The translations under genes and the position numbers were made by a program. This document shows positions 1 to 10,497 of a stretch of 64,000 bases of DNA, one piece after another; positions within the stretch are counted from its first letter, which is position 1; each line of letters begins with the position of its first letter. Source of the DNA: Butyrivibrio fibrisolvens (GTDB lineage Bacteria > Bacillota > Clostridia > Lachnospirales > Lachnospiraceae); contig NZ_CP146963.1 in the NCBI RefSeq assembly GCF_037113525.1, positions 372,001 to 436,000 on the forward strand. Reading direction: 5' to 3'. The notes below the pieces were generated by a model, which saw nothing but the letters and a program-made list of their open reading frames with translations, was not told where the DNA came from and searched no databases.

Positions 1-1
1 C

Positions 2-2218
<2,217 letters not shown>

Positions 2219-2220
2219 TC

Positions 2221-3723
2221 ATGGGCAAGTCTACAGGATTTATGGAATATAAAAGAGTTGATGAAAACTCTGCAAGCGTTAAAGACAGAATAAAGACTTT
2301 TAATGAATTTCACAGACATTTAAGTGAAGAGGACAGAAGGCAGCAGGCATCAAGATGTATGGACTGCGGCGTTCCAATGTGCCAGTCAGCTATAAAGCTT
2401 AAAGGTATGGTTACAGGATGTCCTCTCCACAATCTTATTCCTGAATGGAATGATGAGATATATAAGGGACATTATGAACATGCTCTTTCAAGACTTTTAA
2501 AGACCAGTAATTTCCCTGAATTTACCGGAAGAGTATGCCCGGCCCTTTGTGAAAAGGCCTGCATATGCGGTACGGTAGAAGATTCAGTAACCATTCATAA
2601 CAACGAACTTTTCCTCATAGAAAAGGGCTTTGAAGAAGGTTACATGAAGCCAAGGATTCCGCTTGTAAGAAGTGGTAAAAAGGTTGCTGTTATCGGAAGC
2701 GGCCCTGCCGGACTTGCAGTAGCAGACCAGCTTAACCACAGAGGACACAGCGTAACTGTTTATGAAAAAGATGACCGTGTAGGCGGACTTCTTATGTATG
2801 GTATTCCTAATATGAAGCTCCAAAAGGAAGTCATCATCAGAAGACAAAAGCTCATGGAATCTGAAGGAGTAGTATTCAAAACATCTGTTGATGTTGGTAA
2901 GGATATTAAGGCTTCTGAACTTCTTAAACAGTTTGATGCAGTTGTTCTTTGTTGCGGTGCTAAGAATCCAAGACCTCTTGCTGCTGCAGATATGAAGAAT
3001 ACAAATGGTATATATTATGCAGTTGATTTCCTTAAGTCAACTACTAAGGCCATCATTGGAAGCGGAGCACTTCTTCAGGATAAGGTTACGCTTTCATCTG
3101 CCAAGGAGAATTCCTATATAAGTGCAAAAGACAAAAATGTAGTTATCGTTGGCGGTGGTGATACAGGTAATGACTGCGTAGGAACATGTATCAGACATGG
3201 TTGTAAGTCAGTTACCCAGATTGAAATGATGCCATGTCCTCCTACAGTGAGAGCTGCTTCTAACCCATGGCCTGAATGGCCCAAGGTCTTAAAGACTGAT
3301 TATGGTCAGGAAGAAGCCATCGGAGTATTTGGAAGCGATCCAAGAATCTATGAGACAACTATCAAAGAAGTTATCGCAAAGAACGGAAAGCTTCTTGCAG
3401 TAAAGACCGTTAAGGTTAAGTTCGATAACGGTAAACTCGTTGAAGTTCCTGGAACAGAGAACACCATTAAATGCGATCTGCTTCTTATAGCGGCTGGCTT
3501 TATCGGTTGTCAGGAATATGTTGCCAAGGACTTTGGCGTAGCTCTTTCAAATAGAAATACAGTATCAACTGCTGACCCTGATCTGTACAATACCAATGTC
3601 AAAAAGGTATTTACTGCAGGTGATATGCACAGAGGTCAGTCCCTGGTAGTATGGGCTATCGCAGAAGGAAGAGCCTGTGCTAAGGAAGTTGATGAGTATC
3701 TTATGGGATACAGCAATATGTAA
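2221..3723 (+). CDS. gltD: Glutamate synthase small (beta) subunit
   Basis: NAD(P)H-dependent partner of the large subunit; it passes electrons through FAD and iron-sulfur clusters. About 500 residues, the usual family length. The N-terminal ferredoxin-like part carries cysteine groups CMDCGVPMC and CPALCEKACICG. An FAD site follows (VIGSGPAGLAVADQL, then GGLL), and an NADPH site (IVGGGDTGNDC) lies in the second half. An ATG at 2215 overlaps the gltB stop, but the AAAGGAG at 2207-2213 is spaced correctly only for the ATG at 2221, giving the family-typical start MGKSTGF. It forms an operon with gltB. Confidence 0.96.
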   Translation: MGKSTGFMEYKRVDENSASVKDRIKTFNEFHRHLSEEDRRQQASRCMDCGVPMCQSAIKLKGMVTGCPLHNLIPEWNDEIYKGHYEHALSRLLKTSNFPEFTGRVCPALCEKACICGTVEDSVTIHNNELFLIEKGFEEGYMKPRIPLVRSGKKVAVIGSGPAGLAVADQLNHRGHSVTVYEKDDRVGGLLMYGIPNMKLQKEVIIRRQKLMESEGVVFKTSVDVGKDIKASELLKQFDAVVLCCGAKNPRPLAAADMKNTNGIYYAVDFLKSTTKAIIGSGALLQDKVTLSSAKENSYISAKDKNVVIVGGGDTGNDCVGTCIRHGCKSVTQIEMMPCPPTVRAASNPWPEWPKVLKTDYGQEEAIGVFGSDPRIYETTIKEVIAKNGKLLAVKTVKVKFDNGKLVEVPGTENTIKCDLLLIAAGFIGCQEYVAKDFGVALSNRNTVSTADPDLYNTNVKKVFTAGDMHRGQSLVVWAIAEGRACAKEVDEYLMGYSNM

Positions 3724-3725
3724 GG

Positions 3726-3908
3726 AAATTTGGCCGATGCCCCTGATATAATCCTCGGGCTACCTTGCCACTCGGAGTAGGGGCTTTGGCTGAACGCTTT
3801 GTGATAATCGTAAAATATAAGTTTTATTACGCATTCACATACGATGCCCCTGAACACTCCTCGTACGGATAACGCCCGAGGATTATATCAGGGGCTTTGG
3901 CCAAATTT
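3726..3908. repeat. Long inverted repeat between gltD and asnB
   Basis: Two 35-base arms (3726-3760 and 3874-3908) are reverse complements with only two mismatches near the middle. They start just after the gltD stop and enclose about 113 bases. The enclosed DNA holds a second, shorter complementary pair (GGAGT/GGGGC near 3775-3785 with GCCCC/ACTCC near 3846-3860), so a branched fold is possible. No transposase is present, and no long U-run follows on either strand. It may be a structured spacer or a miniature mobile remnant; its function is unknown. Confidence 0.8.
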
Positions 3909-3965
3909 TATCGCAATTTTCTACAAAAGAAGAAGCTAATTAGATATAACAAGGAGGATACTAAA

Positions 3966-5552
3966 ATGTGCACAATACTAGGATTTTGCAGCAGAAGAGC
4001 AAAAGAGGAAGTTTGTGAAAATATGCTGCAAAAATGTGCTTCAAGAGGACCGGATATGGCCAGAGTTCAGAGGGTTGAAGAGGGTGTTCTTGGATTTGGA
4101 AGATTATCAATTATGGGACTTTCAGAGGCTGGTATGCAGCCTTTTAATCATAATGGCAATACAGTTGTATGTAACGGTGAGATATATGGTTTCAGAAAGC
4201 TAAAAGACTATTTAAAAGGTATAGGTTACAGCTTTAAATCTGACAGTGACTGTGAGATTCTACTGCCACTTTATGAAAGACTTGGAACATCCATGTTTTC
4301 GCTTCTTGATGCAGAGTTTGCTCTTATCATCTATGATCACAAAAAGAGGACCTTTGTAGCAGCAAGAGATCCGATCGGAATCAGACCTCTTTATTATGGG
4401 TATGATAAGGACAGCTGTATCGTATTTGCATCTGAGCCTAAGATGCTCACAGATGTATGCGATAAGATAATGCCATTCCCTCCAGGATACTATTATGAAT
4501 ACGGTAAGTTCATAAAATATGCAGATCCTTCAAGCGTGGAAGGTGAGTATACAGATGGAGATCTTGAGGATATTTGTAAAGGTATACACGACAGACTTGT
4601 AAAGGGCATTGTAAAAAGACTTGATGCTGATGCAAATGTCGGATTCCTTCTTTCAGGCGGACTTGATTCTTCACTTGTATGCGGCGTAGCTGCAAAAATT
4701 ATGGATAAGCCTCTTGAAACTTATTCTATCGGTATGGATATCGATGCTATTGATCTTAAGTATGCAAGAGAGGTTGCTGATTATATTGGAAGTAACCATC
4801 ATGAAGTTATTATTTCAAGGGATGATGTTATCGATGCTTTAGAGACTGTTATCAAAACTCTTGGAACCTATGATATTACAACTATAAGAGCGTCGATCGG
4901 TATGTACCTTGTATGCAAGTGGATACATGAAAATACTGATACAAGAGTAATCCTTACAGGCGAAATCTCAGATGAGCTTTTTGGATATAAATACACAGAT
5001 TTTGCACCTTCTGCACAGGACTTTCAGGACGAAGCTGCAAAGCGTATCAGAGAGCTTCACATGTACGACGTTCTTCGTGCTGACAGATGTATCTCTGTAA
5101 ACTCATTAGAGGCCAGAGTTCCATTCGGAGATCTTGATTTTGTAAACTATGTAATGGGTATAGACCCGGAACTTAAGCTTAATACATATGGCATGGGCAA
5201 ATATCTTTTAAGACATGCCTTTGAAGAAGATGAAGTGATCCCAGAAAACATCCTTATGCGTGAGAAGGCAGCCTTCTCTGATGCGGTTGGACATTCACTT
5301 CGCGACGACCTTGTAGAGTATGCAGAGAGCCTTTATACAGATGAAGAGTTTGAAGCGGGCTGTGAAAAATATGACTTTGCAAAGCCTTTCACTAAAGAAT
5401 CTCTTCTCTACAGAGATATCTTTGAGAAATACTATCCTGGTAATGCACAGATGGTAGCAGACTTCTGGATGCCTAATAAGGAGTGGGAAGGCTGCGATGT
5501 AAATGATCCTTCTGCAAGAGTACTTGCAAACTACGGCGCAAGCGGGGAATAA
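3966..5552 (+). CDS. asnB: Asparagine synthase, glutamine-hydrolysing
   Basis: Makes asparagine from aspartate, ATP and glutamine. Cys2 directly after the start Met is the class II glutaminase nucleophile, which fixes the start at 3966. A strong AAGGAGG (3951-3957) lies just upstream. The reading frame stays open back to 3897, but that part lies in the inverted repeat. RGPD (about residue 30) and GEIYGF mark the glutaminase domain; SGGLDSS (about residue 230) is the ATP-binding PP-loop of the synthetase domain. At 528 residues it is close to E. coli AsnB. Its position behind gltBD groups the main routes of ammonia use into glutamate and asparagine. Confidence 0.95.
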   Translation: MCTILGFCSRRAKEEVCENMLQKCASRGPDMARVQRVEEGVLGFGRLSIMGLSEAGMQPFNHNGNTVVCNGEIYGFRKLKDYLKGIGYSFKSDSDCEILLPLYERLGTSMFSLLDAEFALIIYDHKKRTFVAARDPIGIRPLYYGYDKDSCIVFASEPKMLTDVCDKIMPFPPGYYYEYGKFIKYADPSSVEGEYTDGDLEDICKGIHDRLVKGIVKRLDADANVGFLLSGGLDSSLVCGVAAKIMDKPLETYSIGMDIDAIDLKYAREVADYIGSNHHEVIISRDDVIDALETVIKTLGTYDITTIRASIGMYLVCKWIHENTDTRVILTGEISDELFGYKYTDFAPSAQDFQDEAAKRIRELHMYDVLRADRCISVNSLEARVPFGDLDFVNYVMGIDPELKLNTYGMGKYLLRHAFEEDEVIPENILMREKAAFSDAVGHSLRDDLVEYAESLYTDEEFEAGCEKYDFAKPFTKESLLYRDIFEKYYPGNAQMVADFWMPNKEWEGCDVNDPSARVLANYGASGE

Positions 5553-5555
5553 TGA

Positions 5556-5623
5556 GTTTATCTGCGATAAATGAGTTGATCAGAGATCAACTCTGTCAAT
5601 TGACAGCGCAAGCGCTGCCAATT
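5556..5623. repeat. Tandem hairpin element (family B, copy 1)
   Basis: Three short palindromes follow the asnB stop. The first centres on TTTATC/GATAAA at about 5557-5571. The second is GAGTTGATC with GATCAACTC (5573-5581 and 5585-5593). The third is AATTG-CAGCGC with GCGCTG-CAATT (5598-5623). The last two match, in order and orientation, the element at 29054-29104 after rsmE. None is followed by a U-run, so they are not simple terminators. They look like a dispersed palindromic repeat placed behind stop codons. Confidence 0.7.
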
Positions 5624-5661
5624 ACCGCGCTATGTGCACCCTAAGGTGTTTACTTATAATT

Positions 5662-5725
5662 AAGGATCTATTCGTTATATGAGATGGCTTTTTGATCATC
5701 TTATATAGGCGGATAGATCCTTTTT
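5662..5725 (+). terminator. Rho-independent terminator after asnB
   Basis: AAGGATCTAT (5662-5671) pairs with ATAGATCCTT (5713-5722). An inner ATATGAGATG/CATCTTATAT stem lengthens the hairpin, and TTTTT follows. It ends the gltBD-asnB transcripts. The 305-base gap up to 5857 otherwise holds the family B hairpins and a promoter for the next operon. Confidence 0.8.
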
Positions 5726-5786
5726 GTAAATTCGTTTATTTTGCTATGTTTTTGCCTTTTTCATACTTTAATTTAGCAAGTTCGCG

Positions 5787-5830
5787 GTGGCAAAATTTTG
5801 ATGAATAATATATAATATCTCACATATAAT
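5787..5830 (+). promoter_or_regulatory. Probable sigma-A promoter of the VWA-lipoprotein operon
   Basis: TATAAT at 5811-5816 has a weak -35 (GTGGCA, 5787-5792) 18 bases upstream. A second TATAAT lies at 5825-5830. The site is between the upstream terminator and the first gene of the operon. The -35 is poor, so the exact start point is uncertain. Confidence 0.45.
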
Positions 5831-5857
5831 TTTGGGGGACGGGGTTATTTTTAGTCT

Positions 5858-6313
5858 ATGAACAGTCAGGATTTAAACTTGATTCAAAGGAAAATTGCAG
5901 GTTATCCGGAAAGACTTGGTAAGATGCAAAAGCGCTACGGCGCGGTCTTTGCTCCAAATGCATCGGAGATTTCTTCAGCCATTAAAGGATTAAATGCATA
6001 TATGTTGCAGTTGCAGGTTAACAAAGGCTCTTTTTTAAAGTTAAAGGAAGAGATAGAAGGCGACGCTGCAAAGCTTGAAGAGATCGAAAAGAGCCTCGAC
6101 AGGGCAGAGCTTTCAGAATCTGTAAGACTTAGTCTTGTTCAGGTGATGCACGCCAAGGCAACTGCAAGTGATTATGTTAATTCGATAGATGCTCAGCTTG
6201 ATGTGGCAGCTGTCGCCAAAGAAAAGCTGGAACTTGCCCAGAAGCAAAAGAAAACAATAGATGTAATTAATCTTCTTACAATGATTCAAAAGGGAGATGG
6301 ATATAGATTATGA
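5858..6313 (+). CDS. Small helical, coiled-coil protein of unknown function (VWA operon)
   Basis: 151 residues, soluble, with no signal peptide. Rich in Lys, Glu, Leu and Ala, with heptad-like stretches (about residues 50-95 and 115-140) that predict a largely helical coiled coil. I do not recognise the family. An in-frame TAG lies 4 bases before the ATG (5852-5854), so the start cannot lie further upstream. No good ribosome site is spaced for it; the nearest G-run is about 20 bases away. It overlaps the next gene by four bases (ATGA), so the two are translationally coupled. It is the first gene of a three-gene operon ending in a VWA lipoprotein, and is inferred to be a cytoplasmic partner of it. 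Confidence 0.75.
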   Translation: MNSQDLNLIQRKIAGYPERLGKMQKRYGAVFAPNASEISSAIKGLNAYMLQLQVNKGSFLKLKEEIEGDAAKLEEIEKSLDRAELSESVRLSLVQVMHAKATASDYVNSIDAQLDVAAVAKEKLELAQKQKKTIDVINLLTMIQKGDGYRL

Positions 6314-7008
6314 AAATAAAAAATGTAGTAAAGAGTGCTTTGGTATTTATTTGCGGAGTAGCAGCGGTTGTAGGTCTTTTAGTTTACTCCAGTGATATGA
6401 TCATAAATTTTGGAATCGTGATATACAGGATCCTTATGATAGCAGCTATAGTAGTGGCTATTGCCGGAGCTCTTTTTACAGGTATACCTGTTATAAAGTA
6501 TGTCACTGAAAGAAATAAAAAGCTTCAGGAAGAAGCTAAGAAAAAGGCTGAAGAGGAAGAACTCATCCGAAGAAAGAAGGAAGATGTCAGAGGCCTTGTT
6601 AATCAGCTTATTATAGATGAGCCTGACTTTGCAGAGCCTGGACATGTCTTACTTAAGTATATGAATCAGATGGATGAGTTTGTTGAAAGAAACGACAAGC
6701 TTTTTACCATAAATGATATGAAAGAGTTTGAGGGTATGAGGGATATCATCTCTCAGGCCAAGAATGCTCTGTACCATAACTGCAGAGGGGCTGTAAATCT
6801 TTTTGTGGCTCTTGAGAGTTCAGGAGAATTTAAAGCAGAGTTTGACAAGGTGATAGAAGAAAATGAGGAGCTTATCAAGAATTCACAGAATTTTCTTTTA
6901 GAGCTTGCCAGATATACAAATGAACAGAATGAAGATACGGATGCCGTTACGCTGGTCCAGGACTATGCAAGCGCGATCAGTCAGTCTTTAAGGCATACGT
7001 ATAACTAA
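6310..7008 (+). CDS. Two-helix membrane protein with cytoplasmic coiled coil, XpaC-like in layout
   Basis: 232 residues. Two hydrophobic segments (about residues 8-28 and 36-62) form an N-terminal hairpin. A highly charged Lys/Glu helix follows (about 68-95), then a mixed helical domain. The layout of a two-helix anchor plus a long helical cytoplasmic part resembles XpaC-family proteins, which in Bacillus lie beside TelA. That resemblance is in architecture only, and I cannot confirm homology. It is coupled to the preceding gene by an ATGA overlap, and the lipoprotein gene follows 35 bases later. Inferred role: links the surface lipoprotein's membrane complex to the cytoplasm. Confidence 0.75.
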   Translation: MKIKNVVKSALVFICGVAAVVGLLVYSSDMIINFGIVIYRILMIAAIVVAIAGALFTGIPVIKYVTERNKKLQEEAKKKAEEEELIRRKKEDVRGLVNQLIIDEPDFAEPGHVLLKYMNQMDEFVERNDKLFTINDMKEFEGMRDIISQAKNALYHNCRGAVNLFVALESSGEFKAEFDKVIEENEELIKNSQNFLLELARYTNEQNEDTDAVTLVQDYASAISQSLRHTYN

Positions 7009-7043
7009 AAAGTTCTGTAATTTATAAGAAAAGAGGAGAAAAG

Positions 7044-8729
7044 ATGAGAAAAGGGAAGTTTTTACAGGGGGCACTTGCGCTTACTTTGGCGCTTACAGTC
7101 ACAGCATGTAATGGCAGCATGACTTCAAATTCAACACTTGAAAATGCGCTTAGCTATGATGATGCTGTTACTGAACTTAATACTTTTGTTAAAAAGATCG
7201 ACCCTAAGACAACAACAGCAAGACTTGATGTGGATATGGATAATGCATCAGTTGCAGATTCACTTGCTGACATTTCGACTTTTGATCTTGTGCTTGAAGG
7301 AAGCGGACAGATCAACATTGAGATCGCAGCTCCGTCAGAATTCAGCGGATCATCCTATCCTGATGAGTGGCTTGTGGCAGTTGGTAAGAAGTTTAACGAA
7401 GCCGGTTACACAGTAGATGGCCAGAGCGTTTCTGTTTCTATCAGAAAGATCTCATCAGGTGAGACACTTACTTATATCACTAGTGGCGGATATCAGCCGG
7501 ATCTCTACATTCCATCCAATGAGATGTGGGGAGATATGCTTGTTTCAAGTGGTGTAAGTGCAACAAAGTTAACTGACAGGATCGCTGGTAATACAGCAGG
7601 AATCCTTATGTCCAAGGATGTTTATAATACTTATAAAGAAAAGTACGGTGATGTAACTGTTGATGGTGTTCTTAAAGCGGCTATCGCAGGAGATCTTGTA
7701 TTTGCTTATACAAATCCGTATACATCTGCAACAGGCATGAACATTCTTTGTTCCATGCTTCATGCATTTGACTCTTCCAACCCCCTTTCAGACAGTGCCG
7801 TAGATCAGCTTGTCCAGTATCAGAACAATGCACCGACAGCTGCTTATACAACATCTATTCTTAAAGAATCTGCTGCAAAGGGTATCATTGATGCAATGGT
7901 AATGGAGGAGCAGACCTACATTAACACACCTGAGCTTAAAGACTATGTGTACACTCCTGCAGGTGTTCGTCATGATCATCCTGTATATTCTTTTGGCTGG
8001 ACAGATGATAATGAGCTGGAAGTTGCTAATTTGTTCGTTGAGTATTGCCAGAATAGTGACAGCCAGAATATGGCAAAAGAGAGAGGCTTTAATCTTCATG
8101 AGGATTATGTTTCTGAGGATTATGGAATGAGCGGTTCTGATTATCTTTCTGCTCAGAAAGTATGGAAGACCAATAAGAACGGAACACGTCCTACAATTGC
8201 AGTCTTTGTTACAGATGTTTCCGGCTCAATGAGCGGAACACGTATCAATGCTCTTAGAGAGTCACTACTCAATACAATGCAGTATATTGATTCAAACAGC
8301 TATATCGGACTTGTAAGCTACAGTGACAAGGTTTATATCAACCTTCCTATCGGCCAGTTTGATAACAAGCAAAGAGCATATTTCAGTGGTGCTGTCAAAG
8401 ATCTTGAACTTGGTGGTCAGACAGCAACATATGACGCAGTACTTGTTGGAATGAAGATGCTTATTGATGCAAGTGAAGAAATTCCGAATGCAAATCTTAT
8501 GCTTTTCGTTCTTTCAGACGGAGCACAGAATGCAGGCTATGAGCTTAAGAGGATCACTCCTATAGTAGGAGGTCTTGGAATCTCTGTTTATACTATCGGA
8601 TATGAGATGACTGAGTCAGACAAAAAAGATCTTCAGACACTTTCTTCTATCAATGAAGCAGTTTGCATTGATGCAAGTTCTGATGATATCGTTAACGAAC
8701 TGCGAAATCTGTTCAACGTTAATATGTAA
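7044..8729 (+). CDS. Lipoprotein fusing a solute-binding fold to a von Willebrand A domain
   Basis: 561 residues. The N-terminus is a lipoprotein signal (MRKGKF, then a hydrophobic run ending LTVTAC, with Cys22 as the lipidated residue). The middle (about 90-355) has the character of a periplasmic-type solute-binding domain: an IEIAAPSEF strand start, a YTNPYTSATGMN segment and PVYSFGW. The C-terminal third (about 380-561) is a VWA domain with an intact metal site, DVSGSMS (Asp391, Ser393, Ser395), a later Thr in GGQTATYDAV and an Asp in VLSDGAQ. It is therefore a surface-anchored binder whose VWA domain likely grips a partner through Mg2+. The ribosome site GAGGAG precedes the ATG. Substrate unknown. 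Confidence 0.85.
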   Translation: MRKGKFLQGALALTLALTVTACNGSMTSNSTLENALSYDDAVTELNTFVKKIDPKTTTARLDVDMDNASVADSLADISTFDLVLEGSGQINIEIAAPSEFSGSSYPDEWLVAVGKKFNEAGYTVDGQSVSVSIRKISSGETLTYITSGGYQPDLYIPSNEMWGDMLVSSGVSATKLTDRIAGNTAGILMSKDVYNTYKEKYGDVTVDGVLKAAIAGDLVFAYTNPYTSATGMNILCSMLHAFDSSNPLSDSAVDQLVQYQNNAPTAAYTTSILKESAAKGIIDAMVMEEQTYINTPELKDYVYTPAGVRHDHPVYSFGWTDDNELEVANLFVEYCQNSDSQNMAKERGFNLHEDYVSEDYGMSGSDYLSAQKVWKTNKNGTRPTIAVFVTDVSGSMSGTRINALRESLLNTMQYIDSNSYIGLVSYSDKVYINLPIGQFDNKQRAYFSGAVKDLELGGQTATYDAVLVGMKMLIDASEEIPNANLMLFVLSDGAQNAGYELKRITPIVGGLGISVYTIGYEMTESDKKDLQTLSSINEAVCIDASSDDIVNELRNLFNVNM

Positions 8730-8826
8730 TTGGTTGACAAAACCGGCATTTGGCGAAATAATAATTCGGTGTTAATGATTACATGCTTTAATTTGTTTTC
8801 ATCTGAATAATGTAAGTATTTTAAAG

Positions 8827-8887
8827 AAAAGCTGACAAAGGCGCCAGGGATTCTCATTATTTCCTGCACCCTTTGATCAGCTTTTTT
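8827..8887 (+). terminator. Terminator of the VWA-lipoprotein operon
   Basis: AAAAGCTGA-CAAAGG (8827-8841) pairs with CCTTTG-AT-TCAGCTTTT (8870-8885), with a 28-base loop, and ends in a T-run. With the promoter at 5.8 kb it frames the three genes as one isolated unit. Confidence 0.8.
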
Positions 8888-8983
8888 GATTTGTTATATG
8901 TACTTTTGAAAATCTGTGACTGCCGCGGATTTTATGAAAGAACAATCTGGCAGGCAATATTATAAGTTTTGTAGGAGACTATG

Positions 8984-10411
8984 ATGTTATCAGAAGATCG
9001 AATTGGCGAAGAGTGTGGTGTATTTGGCATGTATGACCTTGATGGGGGTGATGTTGCAAGATCCATCTATTATGGACTTGAGTCGCTTCAGCACAGAGGT
9101 CAGGAGAGCTGTGGTATTGCGGTAAGCGATACGAAGGGACCTAAAGGAAAGGTCTTTTCCCATAAGGATATGGGCCTTGTTAATGAAGTCTTTACAGGAG
9201 AGGATATAGAAAAGCTGGCAGGCAATATAGGTGTAGGCCATGTCAGATATTCTACTGCCGGATCTTCTGTAAGAGAGAACGCTCAGCCTCTGGTTCTTAA
9301 TTATGTTAAGGGTACGCTTGCCCTTGCTCACAACGGTAATCTTACCAATGCTCCGGAACTTAGGCAGGAGCTTGCATACACAGGAGCTATCTTCCAGACT
9401 ACTATCGATTCAGAGCTTATCGCTTATCTTATTGCAAGGCAGAGGCTTAAAACCGGCAGCGTAGAAGAAGCTGTTGCTCTTGCAATGCCCCAGATAAAGG
9501 GCGCATACAGCCTTGTTATCATGTCCCCCCGTAAACTTATAGGTGCAAGAGATCCCCACGGTTTCAGACCTCTTGTCCTTGGCAAAAGAGATAATGCATA
9601 TATTTTTGCTTCAGAAACCTGTGCACTTGATACTATTGATGCTGAGTATATTAGAGATGTTGAGCCGGGCGAAATTGTAACGATAACAGCTGACGGCCAG
9701 ATCCTTTCCAATAAAACAAGATGTATCCCTGAAAAAGAGCATGGGCACTGTATCTTTGAATATATCTATTTTGCAAGACCAGATTCTGTTCTTGATGGTC
9801 AGAGTGTATATGATGCTAGAATAAAAGCAGGAAGATTCCTTTACAAGGATGATCCGATAGATGCCGATATCGTAGCCGGCGTTCCTGAATCAGGTAATGT
9901 GGCAGCGCTTGGTTATTCCATGGAATCAGGAATTCCATACGGACAGGTGTTTGTTAAGAACTCTTATATTGGAAGAACCTTTATAAAGCCCGGTCAGAAG
10001 AACCGTGAGAGTAGTGTAAAGGTTAAGCTTAATGCTCTTAACCATGCAGTAAATGGTAAAAGAGTTGTTATCATAGATGACTCTATCGTTAGAGGTACGA
10101 CCTCCGACAGGATCATCAGAATGCTTCGCGACGCAGGAGCTAAAGAAGTTCACATGAGAATTTCTTCACCTCCATTCCTGTGGCCCTGCTTCTTTGGAAC
10201 TGATATTCCTGCCAGAGAGCAGCTCATTGCATATAACAAAAGTATAGAAGATATACGAAAGATAATAGGGGCAGATACCCTTGGTTATCTTGGCCTTAAC
10301 AGACTTAAGGAACTTGTTGATAATAAAATGTCCATCTGCGAAGGATGCTTTACAGGTAAATACCCGGAAGAGCCACCGACAGATGATATTCGTGGCGAAT
10401 TTGAAGCTTGA
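8984..10411 (+). CDS. purF: Amidophosphoribosyltransferase
   Basis: First committed step of purine synthesis: PRPP plus glutamine gives phosphoribosylamine. The leader LSEDRIGEE is a short propeptide ending before Cys-Gly-Val-Phe, the processed glutaminase N-terminus, as in Bacillus PurF. The PRPP loop is VVIIDDSIVRGTTS (about residue 365). Cysteines in CEGCFTG near the C-terminus fit the 4Fe-4S ligands of the Bacillus-type enzyme. Length about 475, usual for that class. Two ATGs stand in tandem (8981, 8984); AGGAG at 8973-8977 is better spaced for the second. No purine riboswitch was seen upstream. The gene stands alone rather than in a pur operon. Confidence 0.95.
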   Translation: MLSEDRIGEECGVFGMYDLDGGDVARSIYYGLESLQHRGQESCGIAVSDTKGPKGKVFSHKDMGLVNEVFTGEDIEKLAGNIGVGHVRYSTAGSSVRENAQPLVLNYVKGTLALAHNGNLTNAPELRQELAYTGAIFQTTIDSELIAYLIARQRLKTGSVEEAVALAMPQIKGAYSLVIMSPRKLIGARDPHGFRPLVLGKRDNAYIFASETCALDTIDAEYIRDVEPGEIVTITADGQILSNKTRCIPEKEHGHCIFEYIYFARPDSVLDGQSVYDARIKAGRFLYKDDPIDADIVAGVPESGNVAALGYSMESGIPYGQVFVKNSYIGRTFIKPGQKNRESSVKVKLNALNHAVNGKRVVIIDDSIVRGTTSDRIIRMLRDAGAKEVHMRISSPPFLWPCFFGTDIPAREQLIAYNKSIEDIRKIIGADTLGYLGLNRLKELVDNKMSICEGCFTGKYPEEPPTDDIRGEFEA

Positions 10412-10440
10412 TATAACAAGCTTCAAATTCGCCTCAGCTT
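10394..10440 (+). terminator. 17-bp perfect hairpin spanning the purF stop codon
   Basis: GGCGAATTTGAAGCTTG (10394-10410) pairs perfectly with CAAGCTTCAAATTCGCC (10417-10433) around a six-base loop. The left arm is the last purF codons and part of the stop. The downstream tract (TCAGCTTTTCTTT) is only moderately U-rich. It probably works as a terminator or 3' stabiliser. Translation to the stop would mask the left arm. Confidence 0.65.
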
Positions 10441-10497
10441 TTCTTTGGGATATGGTATTATAGTAACTGGCAATTGGTTTGAAAGGGAGGAGAGTCT

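Noticed and set aside
8888..8983. Purine riboswitch before purF
   Set aside because: Only about 95 bases, with no purine aptamer junction or matching terminator.
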